Shown: one piece after another, positions 52,948 through 61,168 of the stretch
Layout: the number at the start of each line of letters is the position of its first letter
How positions within the stretch are numbered: the first letter of the stretch is position 1
NCBI RefSeq assembly: GCF_001999465.1
Contig: NZ_MQMF01000001.1
Coordinates: 868,001-932,000, forward strand
Reading direction: 5' to 3'
Length of the DNA: 64,000 nucleotides
From: Fictibacillus arsenicus
GTDB taxonomy: Bacteria > Bacillota > Bacilli > Bacillales > Fictibacillaceae
The notes under the pieces: generated by a model
Told to the model about the DNA's origin: nothing
Database searches by the model: none
Seen by the model: the letters and a program-made list of their open reading frames with translations, nothing else
Made by a program: the position numbers and the translations under genes

Positions 52948-54717
52948 TTAGGCTTTTGAAAGTTCTTTGCTCGACGTAACCACATCATACCGTCTCGGTC
53001 TTGGTTTCAAATGTTGAATATCTACAGGCTCATAGGAAAGACTTGGTCCGGATGGTGTGTATGTAGCAATCGTTGTCTTCAGCCAGTTCTCATCATCTCT
53101 TTCCGGAAACTCTGGTTTGTAGTGGGCTCCTCTGCTCTCGTTTCGATGCAGTGCTCCAACTGTAATGACCCTTGCGAGCTCCAGCATGTGTTTCAGCTGG
53201 CGTACAAAAGGAACGGTTCTGTTTTGCCATGAGCTTCGATCGTCTATCCCAATGTTTTTCATCCGCTCTTGCAATTCTTGAAGCTTTTCATCTGTTTTTT
53301 GAAGCCGGTCATTATGTCTGACAACCGTAACGTTATCAACCATCCAATCGCTCATTTCCACATGAAGCTGATAAGGGTTTTCATGACCATCCATGTTAAG
53401 AAGCTTTTTATAGTCTTCTTCTTGTTTTTTCAATTCATTCTGATAAATAGAATCCGGTAAGTCCTCACACTTTACCTCTAAGCCGTTCATATATTTAACG
53501 GCATTCGGACCTGCAACCATACCGCCATAAATCGCAGACACTAAGGAGTTGGCGCCAAGGCGATTTCCTCCATGGTACTGATACTCACATTCCCCACATG
53601 CGAATAATCCGGGAATGTTCGTCATCTGGTCATAATCCACCCACAGTCCTCCCATTGAATAGTGCATGGCCGGAAAGATTTTCATCGGTAGTTTGCGAGG
53701 GTCATCACCAACAAATTTTTCATAAATATCCAAAATGCCTCCGAGCTTTCTATCCAGTAATTCAGGTGAAAGATGTGAGAGGTCTAAATAAACCATGTTT
53801 TCACCATTGATTCCTAGCTTTAAATCTACACATACATGAAAAATTTCACGAGTTGCGATATCCCTTGGGACAAGGTTGCCGTACGCAGGATATTTTTCTT
53901 CAAGGAAGTACCATGGTTTCCCGTCGCGGTACACCCATACTCTTCCACCTTCTCCTCGTGCTGATTCTGACATCAATCTAAGCTTGTCGTCTCCAGGTAT
54001 CGCGGTAGGATGAATTTGGATGAACTCTCCATTGGCATAACGAACGCCCTGCTGATAAGCAATACTGTGGGCACTGCCTGTATTAATAATGGAGTTCGTG
54101 CTTTTTCTGAAAATATTACCGATGCCGCCAGTCGCAAGAATCACGGCATCAGATTTAAACGTATGAATCTCCATTGTCTTTAAGTTTTGAGCCGAAATTC
54201 CCCGGCACCGGCCGTCATCATCGATAACAAGTGAAAGGAACTCCCAGTACTCAAACTTCTCGACTACGCCTTCTGTTTCGAATCGTCTAACTTGTTCGTC
54301 AAGCGCATAAAGAATTTGCTGACCTGTAGTGGAACCAGCGAAAGCAGTACGTGAATACTTCGCTCCGCCTAACCTTCTAAAGTCGATATGTCCCTCTTCA
54401 GTCCGGTTGAACTGTACGCCCATTCTGGCAAGGAGATAGATGATATCAGGTGCTGCTTCACACATTGCTTTTACAGGAGGCTGATTCGCCAAAAAATCTC
54501 CACCATAAATCGTATCTTCAAAATGCTCCCAGACTGAATCTCCTTCTCCCTTTGTGTTTACTGCTCCATTTATGCCGCCTTGAGCACAAACAGAATGGGA
54601 TCTGCGAACAGGTACAAATGAGAATAACTTTACCTTTTTTTGGGCTTCAGCAAGTTTAATCGCTGCCATTAGTCCTGCAAGTCCGCCGCCAACTACGATT
54701 GATTCTTGATTGTCCAA
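52948..54717 (-). CDS. sdhA: Succinate dehydrogenase flavoprotein subunit
   Basis: Protein of 589 residues, very like B. subtilis SdhA. Seen are IVVGGGLAGLMAAIK, the FAD-linking HSVCAQGGINGAVN, HIDFRRLGGAKYSRTAF, GEFIQIHPTAIPGDDKLRLM, SARGEGGRVWVY, MHYSMGGLWVDY and NESRGAHYKPEFPERDD. All catalytic elements are present, so it should be an active succinate (or substituted-succinate) dehydrogenase. TTG start with GGAGGTGA six bases upstream. Its place inside a catabolic operon under a GntR operator distinguishes it from housekeeping sdhA. Confidence 0.95.
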   Translation of the reverse strand: MDNQESIVVGGGLAGLMAAIKLAEAQKKVKLFSFVPVRRSHSVCAQGGINGAVNTKGEGDSVWEHFEDTIYGGDFLANQPPVKAMCEAAPDIIYLLARMGVQFNRTEEGHIDFRRLGGAKYSRTAFAGSTTGQQILYALDEQVRRFETEGVVEKFEYWEFLSLVIDDDGRCRGISAQNLKTMEIHTFKSDAVILATGGIGNIFRKSTNSIINTGSAHSIAYQQGVRYANGEFIQIHPTAIPGDDKLRLMSESARGEGGRVWVYRDGKPWYFLEEKYPAYGNLVPRDIATREIFHVCVDLKLGINGENMVYLDLSHLSPELLDRKLGGILDIYEKFVGDDPRKLPMKIFPAMHYSMGGLWVDYDQMTNIPGLFACGECEYQYHGGNRLGANSLVSAIYGGMVAGPNAVKYMNGLEVKCEDLPDSIYQNELKKQEEDYKKLLNMDGHENPYQLHVEMSDWMVDNVTVVRHNDRLQKTDEKLQELQERMKNIGIDDRSSWQNRTVPFVRQLKHMLELARVITVGALHRNESRGAHYKPEFPERDDENWLKTTIATYTPSGPSLSYEPVDIQHLKPRPRRYDVVTSSKELSKA

Positions 54718-54736
54718 GATGCTTCACCTCCATGCC

Positions 54737-55390
54737 TTATATAAATGCGAATAAGCTCGCTACGCCTAGAACACCAAACACCGCAAAAAATAGTAAACAA
54801 ATTTTTTGTGCAATTCGCTGAGAGGCAGGACCTTTCGTCACTCCCCATGTTATTAGTCCTGTACGTATACCATTTGTGAAATGAAAAACTGCCCCAACTA
54901 CTCCGATCACATAGAAAGAAAAGATGAATACATTTTCCAGGTGACTATTCACAAGGTCAAAATTTATTTCGGTTCCATAAAACACAGGTGCTAATCGAAA
55001 AGACCAGACATGATAAATAATAAAAACGAGTGTCGTTATTCCCGTAACTCTCTGAAAGAAAAACAATCTGTTTCTTTCATACTTGTATGTTTGAATATTT
55101 GATTTGGAAATCATAGACAAATAGATTCCGTACCCTGCATGAAAAATAAGCGGGATGGCTACTAAAAAGATCTCCAGCAATGGCAAAAAAGGAATGCTTT
55201 GAATCAGATGAATTTGTTCGTTATATTTTTCACTGCCAAACAGAGCAGTTGAATTTGTTAATAGATGCTCTACCATGAAGATTCCTAATGGAACGATACC
55301 AGCTAGAGAGTGAAGCCTTGAAAGGACAAAACGTTTCCTTATGTTGTTACTTACTGGTTGAGGATCCGCTGTTAATGAATTGGATTGCAC
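54737..55390 (-). CDS. sdhC: Succinate dehydrogenase cytochrome b558 subunit
   Basis: Protein of 217 residues with five membrane helices and the di-heme His pattern of Bacillus SdhC: LHSLAGIVPLGIFMVEHLLTN, IFHAGYGIYL, FIIYHVWSF and VFHFTNGIRTGLITWG. It anchors SdhAB and reduces menaquinone. The GTG start has GAGGGA six bases upstream and lies within the last codons of the MmgE/PrpD gene (19-base overlap), so it is translationally coupled. This overlap ties the SDH firmly to the catabolic operon and not to a chance neighbourhood. Confidence 0.93.
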   Translation of the reverse strand: MQSNSLTADPQPVSNNIRKRFVLSRLHSLAGIVPLGIFMVEHLLTNSTALFGSEKYNEQIHLIQSIPFLPLLEIFLVAIPLIFHAGYGIYLSMISKSNIQTYKYERNRLFFFQRVTGITTLVFIIYHVWSFRLAPVFYGTEINFDLVNSHLENVFIFSFYVIGVVGAVFHFTNGIRTGLITWGVTKGPASQRIAQKICLLFFAVFGVLGVASLFAFI

Positions 55391-56736
55391 GCTTCATCCC
55401 TCGTTTCTTCAGCAAGCCACTCTCTTACCGTAATCCCTTCTAGCTTTAGAATTTTTTCTGCATGTTTTTCTGCTTTTTCTAACTTAGAAGACGTCATGGA
55501 TAAGAACTTCTCAACCAATTCTTCCTTACTGGCTGGTTTTTCAGGGTCGCCTTTTGGATAGTCGGTCGCTTCGGTATAAACCTCGCCATTCTGCAACTCA
55601 ATTTCTACCTTTGCTCCCCATTTTTCTGGATACAGATTTTCATAGTAAGGATCAGCATGAACCTCTACTTTGTTCATTAATTCTTTGATCTCTGGTCTTT
55701 TTAATGTGTCTTTATTAAAGTCATCTAAGGAAGCGCTGCCATTAACTGCTGCGAGGGCTGAGCAGAACTGGCTGCTAAACTTAGATGCATATACGGTGTC
55801 AGGGTTAGGTTTATCTGTGATGTTCAATACAGTTTGATATGTGTGGATCTTAATTCTTTGAATTGATGTATGGTTGATGTCATGATTTGTCATGATGTCG
55901 AGGATGCAATCAACTGCCGGATGAGTATGCCGGCAAGATGCGTGTATTTTAAAACTATTTTCTACTATTTTATAGACATGGCCGAGTTCATTCGTAATTC
56001 TTGAAGGGTCTACTGACTCTGCCATGGCATGAAAGAAACCGCGTCTTCCTTCAAGAATCTGACTGGCACCTGTAAAATCTTTTTTTGCTAGCAGAGCGGC
56101 TATTGCTCCATTGTAAGCTGCTTTAGCAGTATGAAGCTGTTTGGTCATCGCTCCATCTTCAATAAATTCCCATAACCCAGCTGCTTGCGATCCGGCGTTC
56201 CCTAGAGCATGCGATAACTGTTCATCGTTCAATTTTAATAATTTACCGACAGCTGCTGCTGCTCCGAACGTTCCGCACGTAGCTGTGTTATGAAAATAGT
56301 AATAATGAGAAGGAGAAACCGCTTCTCCAACTCTATAGCAAACTTCATAACCTACTACAATAGCTGTGATCAGTTCTTTTCCGCTTAATCCATACGCTTC
56401 TGCAACGGCAACTGCAGCAGGGATTACAACCGTACCTGCATGAATAATAGATGACTTATGAATATCGTCCAATTCAACAATATGACTGGACGCCGCATTT
56501 ACTAGAATGCTGTTTCCAACAGAAGATTTACCTCCTGTTACAAGACTCGCCTGTTCCTTTCCTCCCCATTCTTCAACAAGTTCTTTTATCGCCTGAATGG
56601 GCTTAGTATCTTTACCCGCAACTGCAGAACCATACCAATCGAGAATGCAAAGCTTCGTAAATTCAACGGCATTTTCCGGTAAATCTTCATAGCGCGTACG
56701 ATTAACATAGCTTGCTAAAGTTTGAGATAATGTCAT
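55372..56736 (-). CDS. MmgE/PrpD family protein, copy B
   Basis: Protein of 454 residues. Family pattern: FTKLCILDWYGSAVAG, VTGGKSSVGNSILVNAASSHIVELDDIHKSSIIHAGTV in parts, VVGYEVCYRVGEAV, ALGNAGSQAAGLWEF, TKQLHTAKAAYNGAIAALLA and FKIHASCRHTHPAVD. Members include 2-methylcitrate dehydratase (PrpD/MmgE), cis-aconitate decarboxylase and iminodisuccinate epimerase, so the reaction is an isomerisation, dehydration or decarboxylation of a di- or tricarboxylic acid. No prpC or prpB is seen, speaking against a normal methylcitrate cycle. It starts with an ATGA overlap with the SucD-like gene. Its paralog is at 61169-62521. Confidence 0.88.
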   Translation of the reverse strand: MTLSQTLASYVNRTRYEDLPENAVEFTKLCILDWYGSAVAGKDTKPIQAIKELVEEWGGKEQASLVTGGKSSVGNSILVNAASSHIVELDDIHKSSIIHAGTVVIPAAVAVAEAYGLSGKELITAIVVGYEVCYRVGEAVSPSHYYYFHNTATCGTFGAAAAVGKLLKLNDEQLSHALGNAGSQAAGLWEFIEDGAMTKQLHTAKAAYNGAIAALLAKKDFTGASQILEGRRGFFHAMAESVDPSRITNELGHVYKIVENSFKIHASCRHTHPAVDCILDIMTNHDINHTSIQRIKIHTYQTVLNITDKPNPDTVYASKFSSQFCSALAAVNGSASLDDFNKDTLKRPEIKELMNKVEVHADPYYENLYPEKWGAKVEIELQNGEVYTEATDYPKGDPEKPASKEELVEKFLSMTSSKLEKAEKHAEKILKLEGITVREWLAEETRDEACNPIH

Positions 56737-57650
56737 TTTACTCCCCCAACCCTTTCTCCAAGTACCGTTTTTAAAACAGATATCACATCGTCATAACGTT
56801 CGATCACGTGAGCCCCCGCATCTTGGAGTGCTTTCATTTTGAGTGAAGGTCTGCCCGTATTTCCGGAGATCATTGCTCCTGCATGACCAAACACCGTTCC
56901 TTCTGGCATGGATTCTGTAAATCTCCCTGCCACGTATGAAATTAAAGGTTTAGTAAATCCGCCTTCTTTTAAAAATTGTGCCGCATCTTCTTCAAAAGAA
57001 GTTCCTGGTTCTGAAAAAGTAACGACTGCTTTTGTTTCTTCATCCTCTTCAAACAAGGCAAGTAAATCTTTTATGGTTGATCCTATAAAACTATCTCCTC
57101 CGATTCCGACAGAGGTTGTAACTCCAAATCCGGCACGCTTCACCATCCAGGATGTTTCAGCTGTCATTCCGCCGCTTCTTGAGATAACGCCTACATTGCC
57201 TGGTACAAAACAGCGCTCCGGCCGGTCTCCGCCAATCGATCCCATCTTCACATTGTCTTTTGGATTAATGATGCCGACCGTATTAGGTCCGATGATAACA
57301 ACATTTTTCTTCCGAGCTTCATACAGCATCCTTACCGAATCAAGCTGCGGAATGTTTTCTGTTGTTACGACAATAAGTTTGATTCCGTTATCAATTGCCT
57401 CTAACACAGCATCGAGTGCAAATGCCGGGGGGACAACAACTAAGCTAGCATTCACATTCTGTTTTTTTACCGCTTCCCATACCGTGTCATATACAGGTAC
57501 ACCTAATACATTTTGTCCGCCCTTCCCGGGTGTAACACCTGCATAGATGCGTGTACCGTAAGCAAGTGTATGATCAACTACCATCTGCGCTTCACGGCCG
57601 GTAATTCCTTGAATGACCATCCGCGTATTCTGATCAATTAGAATTGCCAT
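56733..57650 (-). CDS. SucD-like acid-CoA ligase alpha subunit
   Basis: Protein of 305 residues with the succinyl-CoA synthetase alpha fold: VIQGITGREAQMVVDHTLAYGT, GVTPGKGGQNVLGVPVYDTV, GIINPKDNVKMGSIGGD and the phospho-His loop VFGHAGAMI (His256). It is active by all visible residues. Canonical SucD carries GRMG-like and SGTLTYE blocks; here SRSGGMTAETS is a variant, so the acid is likely not succinate. Malate-CoA ligase MtkB and other homologs show that this family takes related dicarboxylates. It abuts the beta subunit gene directly, sharing no intergenic base. Confidence 0.88.
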   Translation of the reverse strand: MAILIDQNTRMVIQGITGREAQMVVDHTLAYGTRIYAGVTPGKGGQNVLGVPVYDTVWEAVKKQNVNASLVVVPPAFALDAVLEAIDNGIKLIVVTTENIPQLDSVRMLYEARKKNVVIIGPNTVGIINPKDNVKMGSIGGDRPERCFVPGNVGVISRSGGMTAETSWMVKRAGFGVTTSVGIGGDSFIGSTIKDLLALFEEDEETKAVVTFSEPGTSFEEDAAQFLKEGGFTKPLISYVAGRFTESMPEGTVFGHAGAMISGNTGRPSLKMKALQDAGAHVIERYDDVISVLKTVLGERVGGVK

Positions 57651-58850
57651 TTAGATCACCCCTTCCATCTTTTTCACCATTTCAGCGGCGGCTTGTTCAA
57701 TGGTCACTTCTTCTCCGTAATACGTAATGCCAGCGCTTTCAAATTCTCGCTTGCCTTCTTCATCATTTACACCAGCTTCACGGACAACAATAGGAAATTC
57801 ATCAAGATTTACTCCCAGTTCCTGAACGGCTTTTACAATCCCTCTAGCCATAACATCGATTTGTGTATTGTTTGTAATGTTGTGAGCAACAAACAGTCCT
57901 TTCACTCCTTCTTTAGAAAGGATTCCTTTTGTCAGACCATACACTTTTTCTTCTGAAGGATTTCCACCGGTTTCCGTGTAGTTCGCAGGTTGTGCACCTA
58001 AGAAGGTAAGGGCATCAAAACTTAGCAAGCTGCCTCCTCCCCCTCCGCACATAAAACCGATGCTGCCTCCATCCATTTCTGTATACCTGGCTGTCCCTCT
58101 GTAATCCGCATCATTCACTCGAACCATCGCTTTTTCAAGTTCAGTTAATGGCCTCCACGAACGTTCACTTCCTGATTCCACTTGCCCTGCGAGCTCAGGC
58201 TGCCTAAAAAGTGCAGAGTCATCAATACCCATAACAGAAGCCGCTGCCATGACTTGTTGATCTTTCGTAAGCACTAACGGATTGATCTCCAATATGTAAC
58301 AGTCGTATTTTAAAAAGATGTCATAAAGTCCGCATAAAACGGAGGTGGCTTGAATGAGAGGTTTTCCTGTTACACCAAGTTTGCTCCAGATTTCTTTCGC
58401 CTGATAGGAATAGAGTTTGGAGAAGGGTTCCACATGATAGATGACTACCTTTTCAGGAGCTTCCTTAACAAGATCTTCCACCTCTACTCCTCCTTCAGTT
58501 GTTGCGATGATAACCGGCATCTGTTTTTTAGGATCAATCGTAATGGAAACATACCATTCTTCAGCGATTTCGAGTTTTTCTTCTAGCAGGACTCTATTCA
58601 CTTCATAATTTCTAACTGTCATTTTCAGCAGTTCTTCCGTTTTTTCTTGAGCTTCCTGTACGGAGTCTGCAAACTTGATAGCTCCAGCCTTTCCTCTTTT
58701 TCCGACAGGAACCAATGCTTTTAACACGCACGGTTTCTTAAGATGTAACGCTTGTATTTCGTCACTTTTATGGATCACCCAATGATTTGGAGCAGGAATA
58801 CCGTTTTCTTTTAATAATTTCTTACTCGCATTTTCCAACATTCTTCCCAT
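57651..58850 (-). CDS. SucC-like acid-CoA ligase beta subunit (ATP-grasp)
   Basis: Protein of 399 residues. N-terminal ATP-grasp domain: ASKKLLKENGIPAPNHWVI, CVLKALVPVGKRGKAGAIKFAD, LEINPLVLTKDQQVMAAAS. C-terminal CoA-ligase domain: GGSIGFMCGGGGGSLLSFDAL, PANYTETGGNPSEEKVY and GLFVAHNITNNTQIDVMARGIV. It departs from SucC (GNGAGLAMATMD, ANFLDVGGGA, FVNIFGGI) at several substrate-near blocks, so another acid is likely. ATG at 58848-58850 has AGGAGG ten bases upstream. A longer reading from 58886 would translate the operator and the ribosome site and is rejected. It is the first gene of the module B operon. Confidence 0.88.
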   Translation of the reverse strand: MGRMLENASKKLLKENGIPAPNHWVIHKSDEIQALHLKKPCVLKALVPVGKRGKAGAIKFADSVQEAQEKTEELLKMTVRNYEVNRVLLEEKLEIAEEWYVSITIDPKKQMPVIIATTEGGVEVEDLVKEAPEKVVIYHVEPFSKLYSYQAKEIWSKLGVTGKPLIQATSVLCGLYDIFLKYDCYILEINPLVLTKDQQVMAAASVMGIDDSALFRQPELAGQVESGSERSWRPLTELEKAMVRVNDADYRGTARYTEMDGGSIGFMCGGGGGSLLSFDALTFLGAQPANYTETGGNPSEEKVYGLTKGILSKEGVKGLFVAHNITNNTQIDVMARGIVKAVQELGVNLDEFPIVVREAGVNDEEGKREFESAGITYYGEEVTIEQAAAEMVKKMEGVI

Positions 58851-58875
58851 ATGAACTTTCCCTCCTATTGTGGAT

Positions 58876-58887
58876 ATTGGATCCAAT
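58876..58887. promoter_or_regulatory. GntR/FCD operator palindrome ATTGGATCCAAT (copy 1)
   Basis: Perfect 12-base palindrome, 25 bases before the SucC-like start codon and 20 bases after the gntR stop. The same word is the known operator of VanR, an FCD-subfamily GntR regulator of Caulobacter. Confidence 0.8.
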
Positions 58888-58907
58888 TTATCTTAAAAAG
58901 AAACGCG

Positions 58908-59573
58908 CTATTTTCGCGCATCAACTTTTAAGCTTTTTATTAATAGTTGTCCTGTACGTAAAATATGTTCCGAAACAAGATCGCCGGCTTTCTCCTTATC
59001 CTTCTTCATGATAGCCTCTACGATTTGGCGATGCTCTTTGTTCGATGTTTCCGTCTGTCCTTTTAACAGATGCGGAGTCTGCTGAGGAAAACCGCTCCAT
59101 AATGTGCTGATAAACGTGTTTAGCCGGTTCCAATTGCACCGCTTGATTAAGAGTTTGTGAAATTCAATGTTGTACAAAACAAAATCCTCAATATCTTCTG
59201 CAGCATCCATGTTATTTACTAATTCATTTAATTGTTTCAGATCTGAATCTGAAAAATAATCAATACTTTGATAGACGGCCATCTTTTCAAGCTCTGCTCT
59301 TAATGTGTAGATCTCTTCAATATCATTGACTTGAATCGATTTTACGATAGCACCTTTATGTGGCTCCAGCTCGATAAGTCCCTCTGATTCCAGTTTTCGA
59401 AATGCCTCTCTAACCGGCATTCTGCTAACACCTAACGTATCCGCGAGATCAGATTGCTTTAAACGTTCTCCTGGCTTAAAGTCGCCTCTAATAATGGCTT
59501 CTCTTATCACATTTGATACTTTTAAGTGAAGAGTATCTCTATTTTCAATCCGTAAATCATACTTTGGCGGCAT
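58908..59573 (-). CDS. GntR family regulator, FCD subfamily (module B)
   Basis: Protein of 221 residues. An N-terminal winged helix (about 12-75: RIENRDTLHLKVSNVIREAI, LADTLGVSRMPVREAFRKLE, LIELEPHKGAIV) is joined to an all-helical FCD effector domain. Its metal-binding residues are visible: Asp/His in FHKLLIKRC, His in EHRQIVEAI and His in SEHILR. Ligands of FCD regulators are often carboxylic acids, in line with this island. It is about half identical, by eye, to the second regulator at 63455. It precedes the SucC-like gene in the same orientation with the operator between them. A weak hairpin overlaps its stop codon. Confidence 0.92.
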   Translation of the reverse strand: MPPKYDLRIENRDTLHLKVSNVIREAIIRGDFKPGERLKQSDLADTLGVSRMPVREAFRKLESEGLIELEPHKGAIVKSIQVNDIEEIYTLRAELEKMAVYQSIDYFSDSDLKQLNELVNNMDAAEDIEDFVLYNIEFHKLLIKRCNWNRLNTFISTLWSGFPQQTPHLLKGQTETSNKEHRQIVEAIMKKDKEKAGDLVSEHILRTGQLLIKSLKVDARK

Positions 59574-59613
59574 TCTGTATATTACCTTCCTTTGTTTCTA
59601 ATTTGTATTTAGG

Positions 59614-59629
59614 ATACAGGATCCAAAAT
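59614..59629. promoter_or_regulatory. Degenerate GntR operator upstream of the module B regulator gene
   Basis: ATACAGGATCCAAAAT keeps the GGATCCAA half of the palindrome found at 58876 and 63425. It lies about 40 bases before the gntR start, suggesting autoregulation. Confidence 0.5.
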
Positions 59630-59654
59630 AAAATGTCTATAATATTCAGACTTT

Positions 59655-61121
59655 TTACAGGAAACCTATCCACTTCCACCAAGTTGCCGCTAAAAGAATA
59701 GTAAAAATGCTCATAATGAGCGTAAGAATGACTCCGGGAATCAAAAATTCCTTTTGTTCGATTTCACCTGAGCTATGGACAATGATATTAGGAGTTGCTT
59801 CAACCACAAGAATATAGCCATGCAAGCAAGCTAATGAAGCGGTAATACAGATTAATGCCGGGTCCGCTCCTGCTTTGGAAGCAAGTCCAATAAAAATAGG
59901 GATTAGCGTAACGACTGCCGTTGATACATTGGCTACAGCCAGATGCAAGATGTGTGTAATGATTAATACGATGGCTACCGCTATTAACGGTGATCTCAGA
60001 AGCTCGATGATCCATCCAGCACTTAAGCTTTCCCCAACAAGCTTGGCGGCACCTGATTCATTAAAAGCATACCCAAGTGATAAGGTAACTCCCATCAAGA
60101 GAACTGTGTCAAAATTGATTTTTATCAGGTTATTCCATGTAGTGCACCCTATAACAGGAAGAGCCATCAAGATAACACCAATTAATGCGGGTACACTCGG
60201 ATGTAGTCCATGAAAGGGCTCTGTTAACCACAAACTTACGATGAAAATCAGTATGACTAAGCACCTTTTTTCCTGACTGTTCATCTTCCCTAAGTTCTCC
60301 AGTTTTTTTCCCATCTCAGCTTTTAAGTGAGGAAATTCTTTTTCCTTGTCAGTTAAAGGAAATTTTTTAATGAGTAACAACCAGGCAACAGGTATGAGCG
60401 CAAGCCACAACGGAAACGTATACAAAAACCACTGAAGATACGTGATCTTTATACCAACAAATTCTTTTAATAATTCAACGGTTAATATATTCCCAATCGC
60501 CGCCGTCATAACTGCAGTGCCACTGATCGTTCCTCCAAATGCAACGCCTAAAAGGATCATTTTTTTAAGATTCCCATTTCCTCTTTCCCCAATCGTATCG
60601 AGCGACATAAGGGCCACAGGCAGAAGCAATGTCGTTCTTACCGCAGCGGCTGGAATAAAGAAAGATTGAATCTGCGGGATGATCATAATACTTGCTAATA
60701 ACCCTTTTGCGCTTCCTCCCCACTTGGCCAGAAAAATGTAAGCAACACGCCTGGCAAGCGGCGTATCATTTACTCCTTTTGCCAGCATCATGCCACCTAT
60801 TATTAAAAAGACCGCAGGAGATGAAAAGCCGCTGTAAACAATTTCAGTTGAAACAACGTGAAATACCAGCATCAATACGAGCAGCAGCAGGGCAGTTAAA
60901 CCTAAAGGAATCGGTTCGAAGGTCCAGTAAAAAACGCTGAGTACCAGAAAAGCCAGCATAATTCTCGCGGGTTCAGCATATTCTGCCGGCAAAATTTGAT
61001 AAACAATTGCCGTAAGAGCTACACCCAGAATTAATACAAGTGTTTTTTTAATATGATTTTTCGTTACAGCAGATGAGCCCGTTACAGGTTCTAAATTTGC
61101 TCGAGGCTTTGGAGAACTCAT
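59655..61121 (-). CDS. DASS (SLC13) family dicarboxylate/tricarboxylate transporter
   Basis: Protein of 488 residues with 12-13 predicted membrane helices. DASS features: FEPIPLGLTALLLLVLM, the first Na+/substrate hairpin at GGTISGTAVMTAAIGNI, WLTEPFHGLHPSVPALIG, and the second half VTLSLGYAFNESGAAKLV, AVANVSTAVVTLIPIFIGLA. It imports a di- or tricarboxylate with sodium. The SNT substrate motif of strict dicarboxylate carriers is altered (GTAVMTAA in the first repeat), so the substrate may be unusual. AAGGAGA six bases before the ATG. It is the third gene of module A and thus the probable entry point of the pathway substrate. Confidence 0.9.
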   Translation of the reverse strand: MSSPKPRANLEPVTGSSAVTKNHIKKTLVLILGVALTAIVYQILPAEYAEPARIMLAFLVLSVFYWTFEPIPLGLTALLLLVLMLVFHVVSTEIVYSGFSSPAVFLIIGGMMLAKGVNDTPLARRVAYIFLAKWGGSAKGLLASIMIIPQIQSFFIPAAAVRTTLLLPVALMSLDTIGERGNGNLKKMILLGVAFGGTISGTAVMTAAIGNILTVELLKEFVGIKITYLQWFLYTFPLWLALIPVAWLLLIKKFPLTDKEKEFPHLKAEMGKKLENLGKMNSQEKRCLVILIFIVSLWLTEPFHGLHPSVPALIGVILMALPVIGCTTWNNLIKINFDTVLLMGVTLSLGYAFNESGAAKLVGESLSAGWIIELLRSPLIAVAIVLIITHILHLAVANVSTAVVTLIPIFIGLASKAGADPALICITASLACLHGYILVVEATPNIIVHSSGEIEQKEFLIPGVILTLIMSIFTILLAATWWKWIGFL

Positions 61122-61168
61122 ACGTACTCTCCTTTCAACTCATCAAAGAGAACACAATTTATATGTTT

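Noticed and set aside
56908-57546. Long plus-strand frame of 212 codons
   Set aside because: Exact antisense of the SucD-like gene, which has all family blocks; composition (Ser/Thr/Pro) is typical of a shadow frame.
58904-58918. Hairpin CGCG...CGCG at the end of the module B gntR as terminator
   Set aside because: The stem has only four or five pairs; T-tract present, but too weak to list as a terminator.
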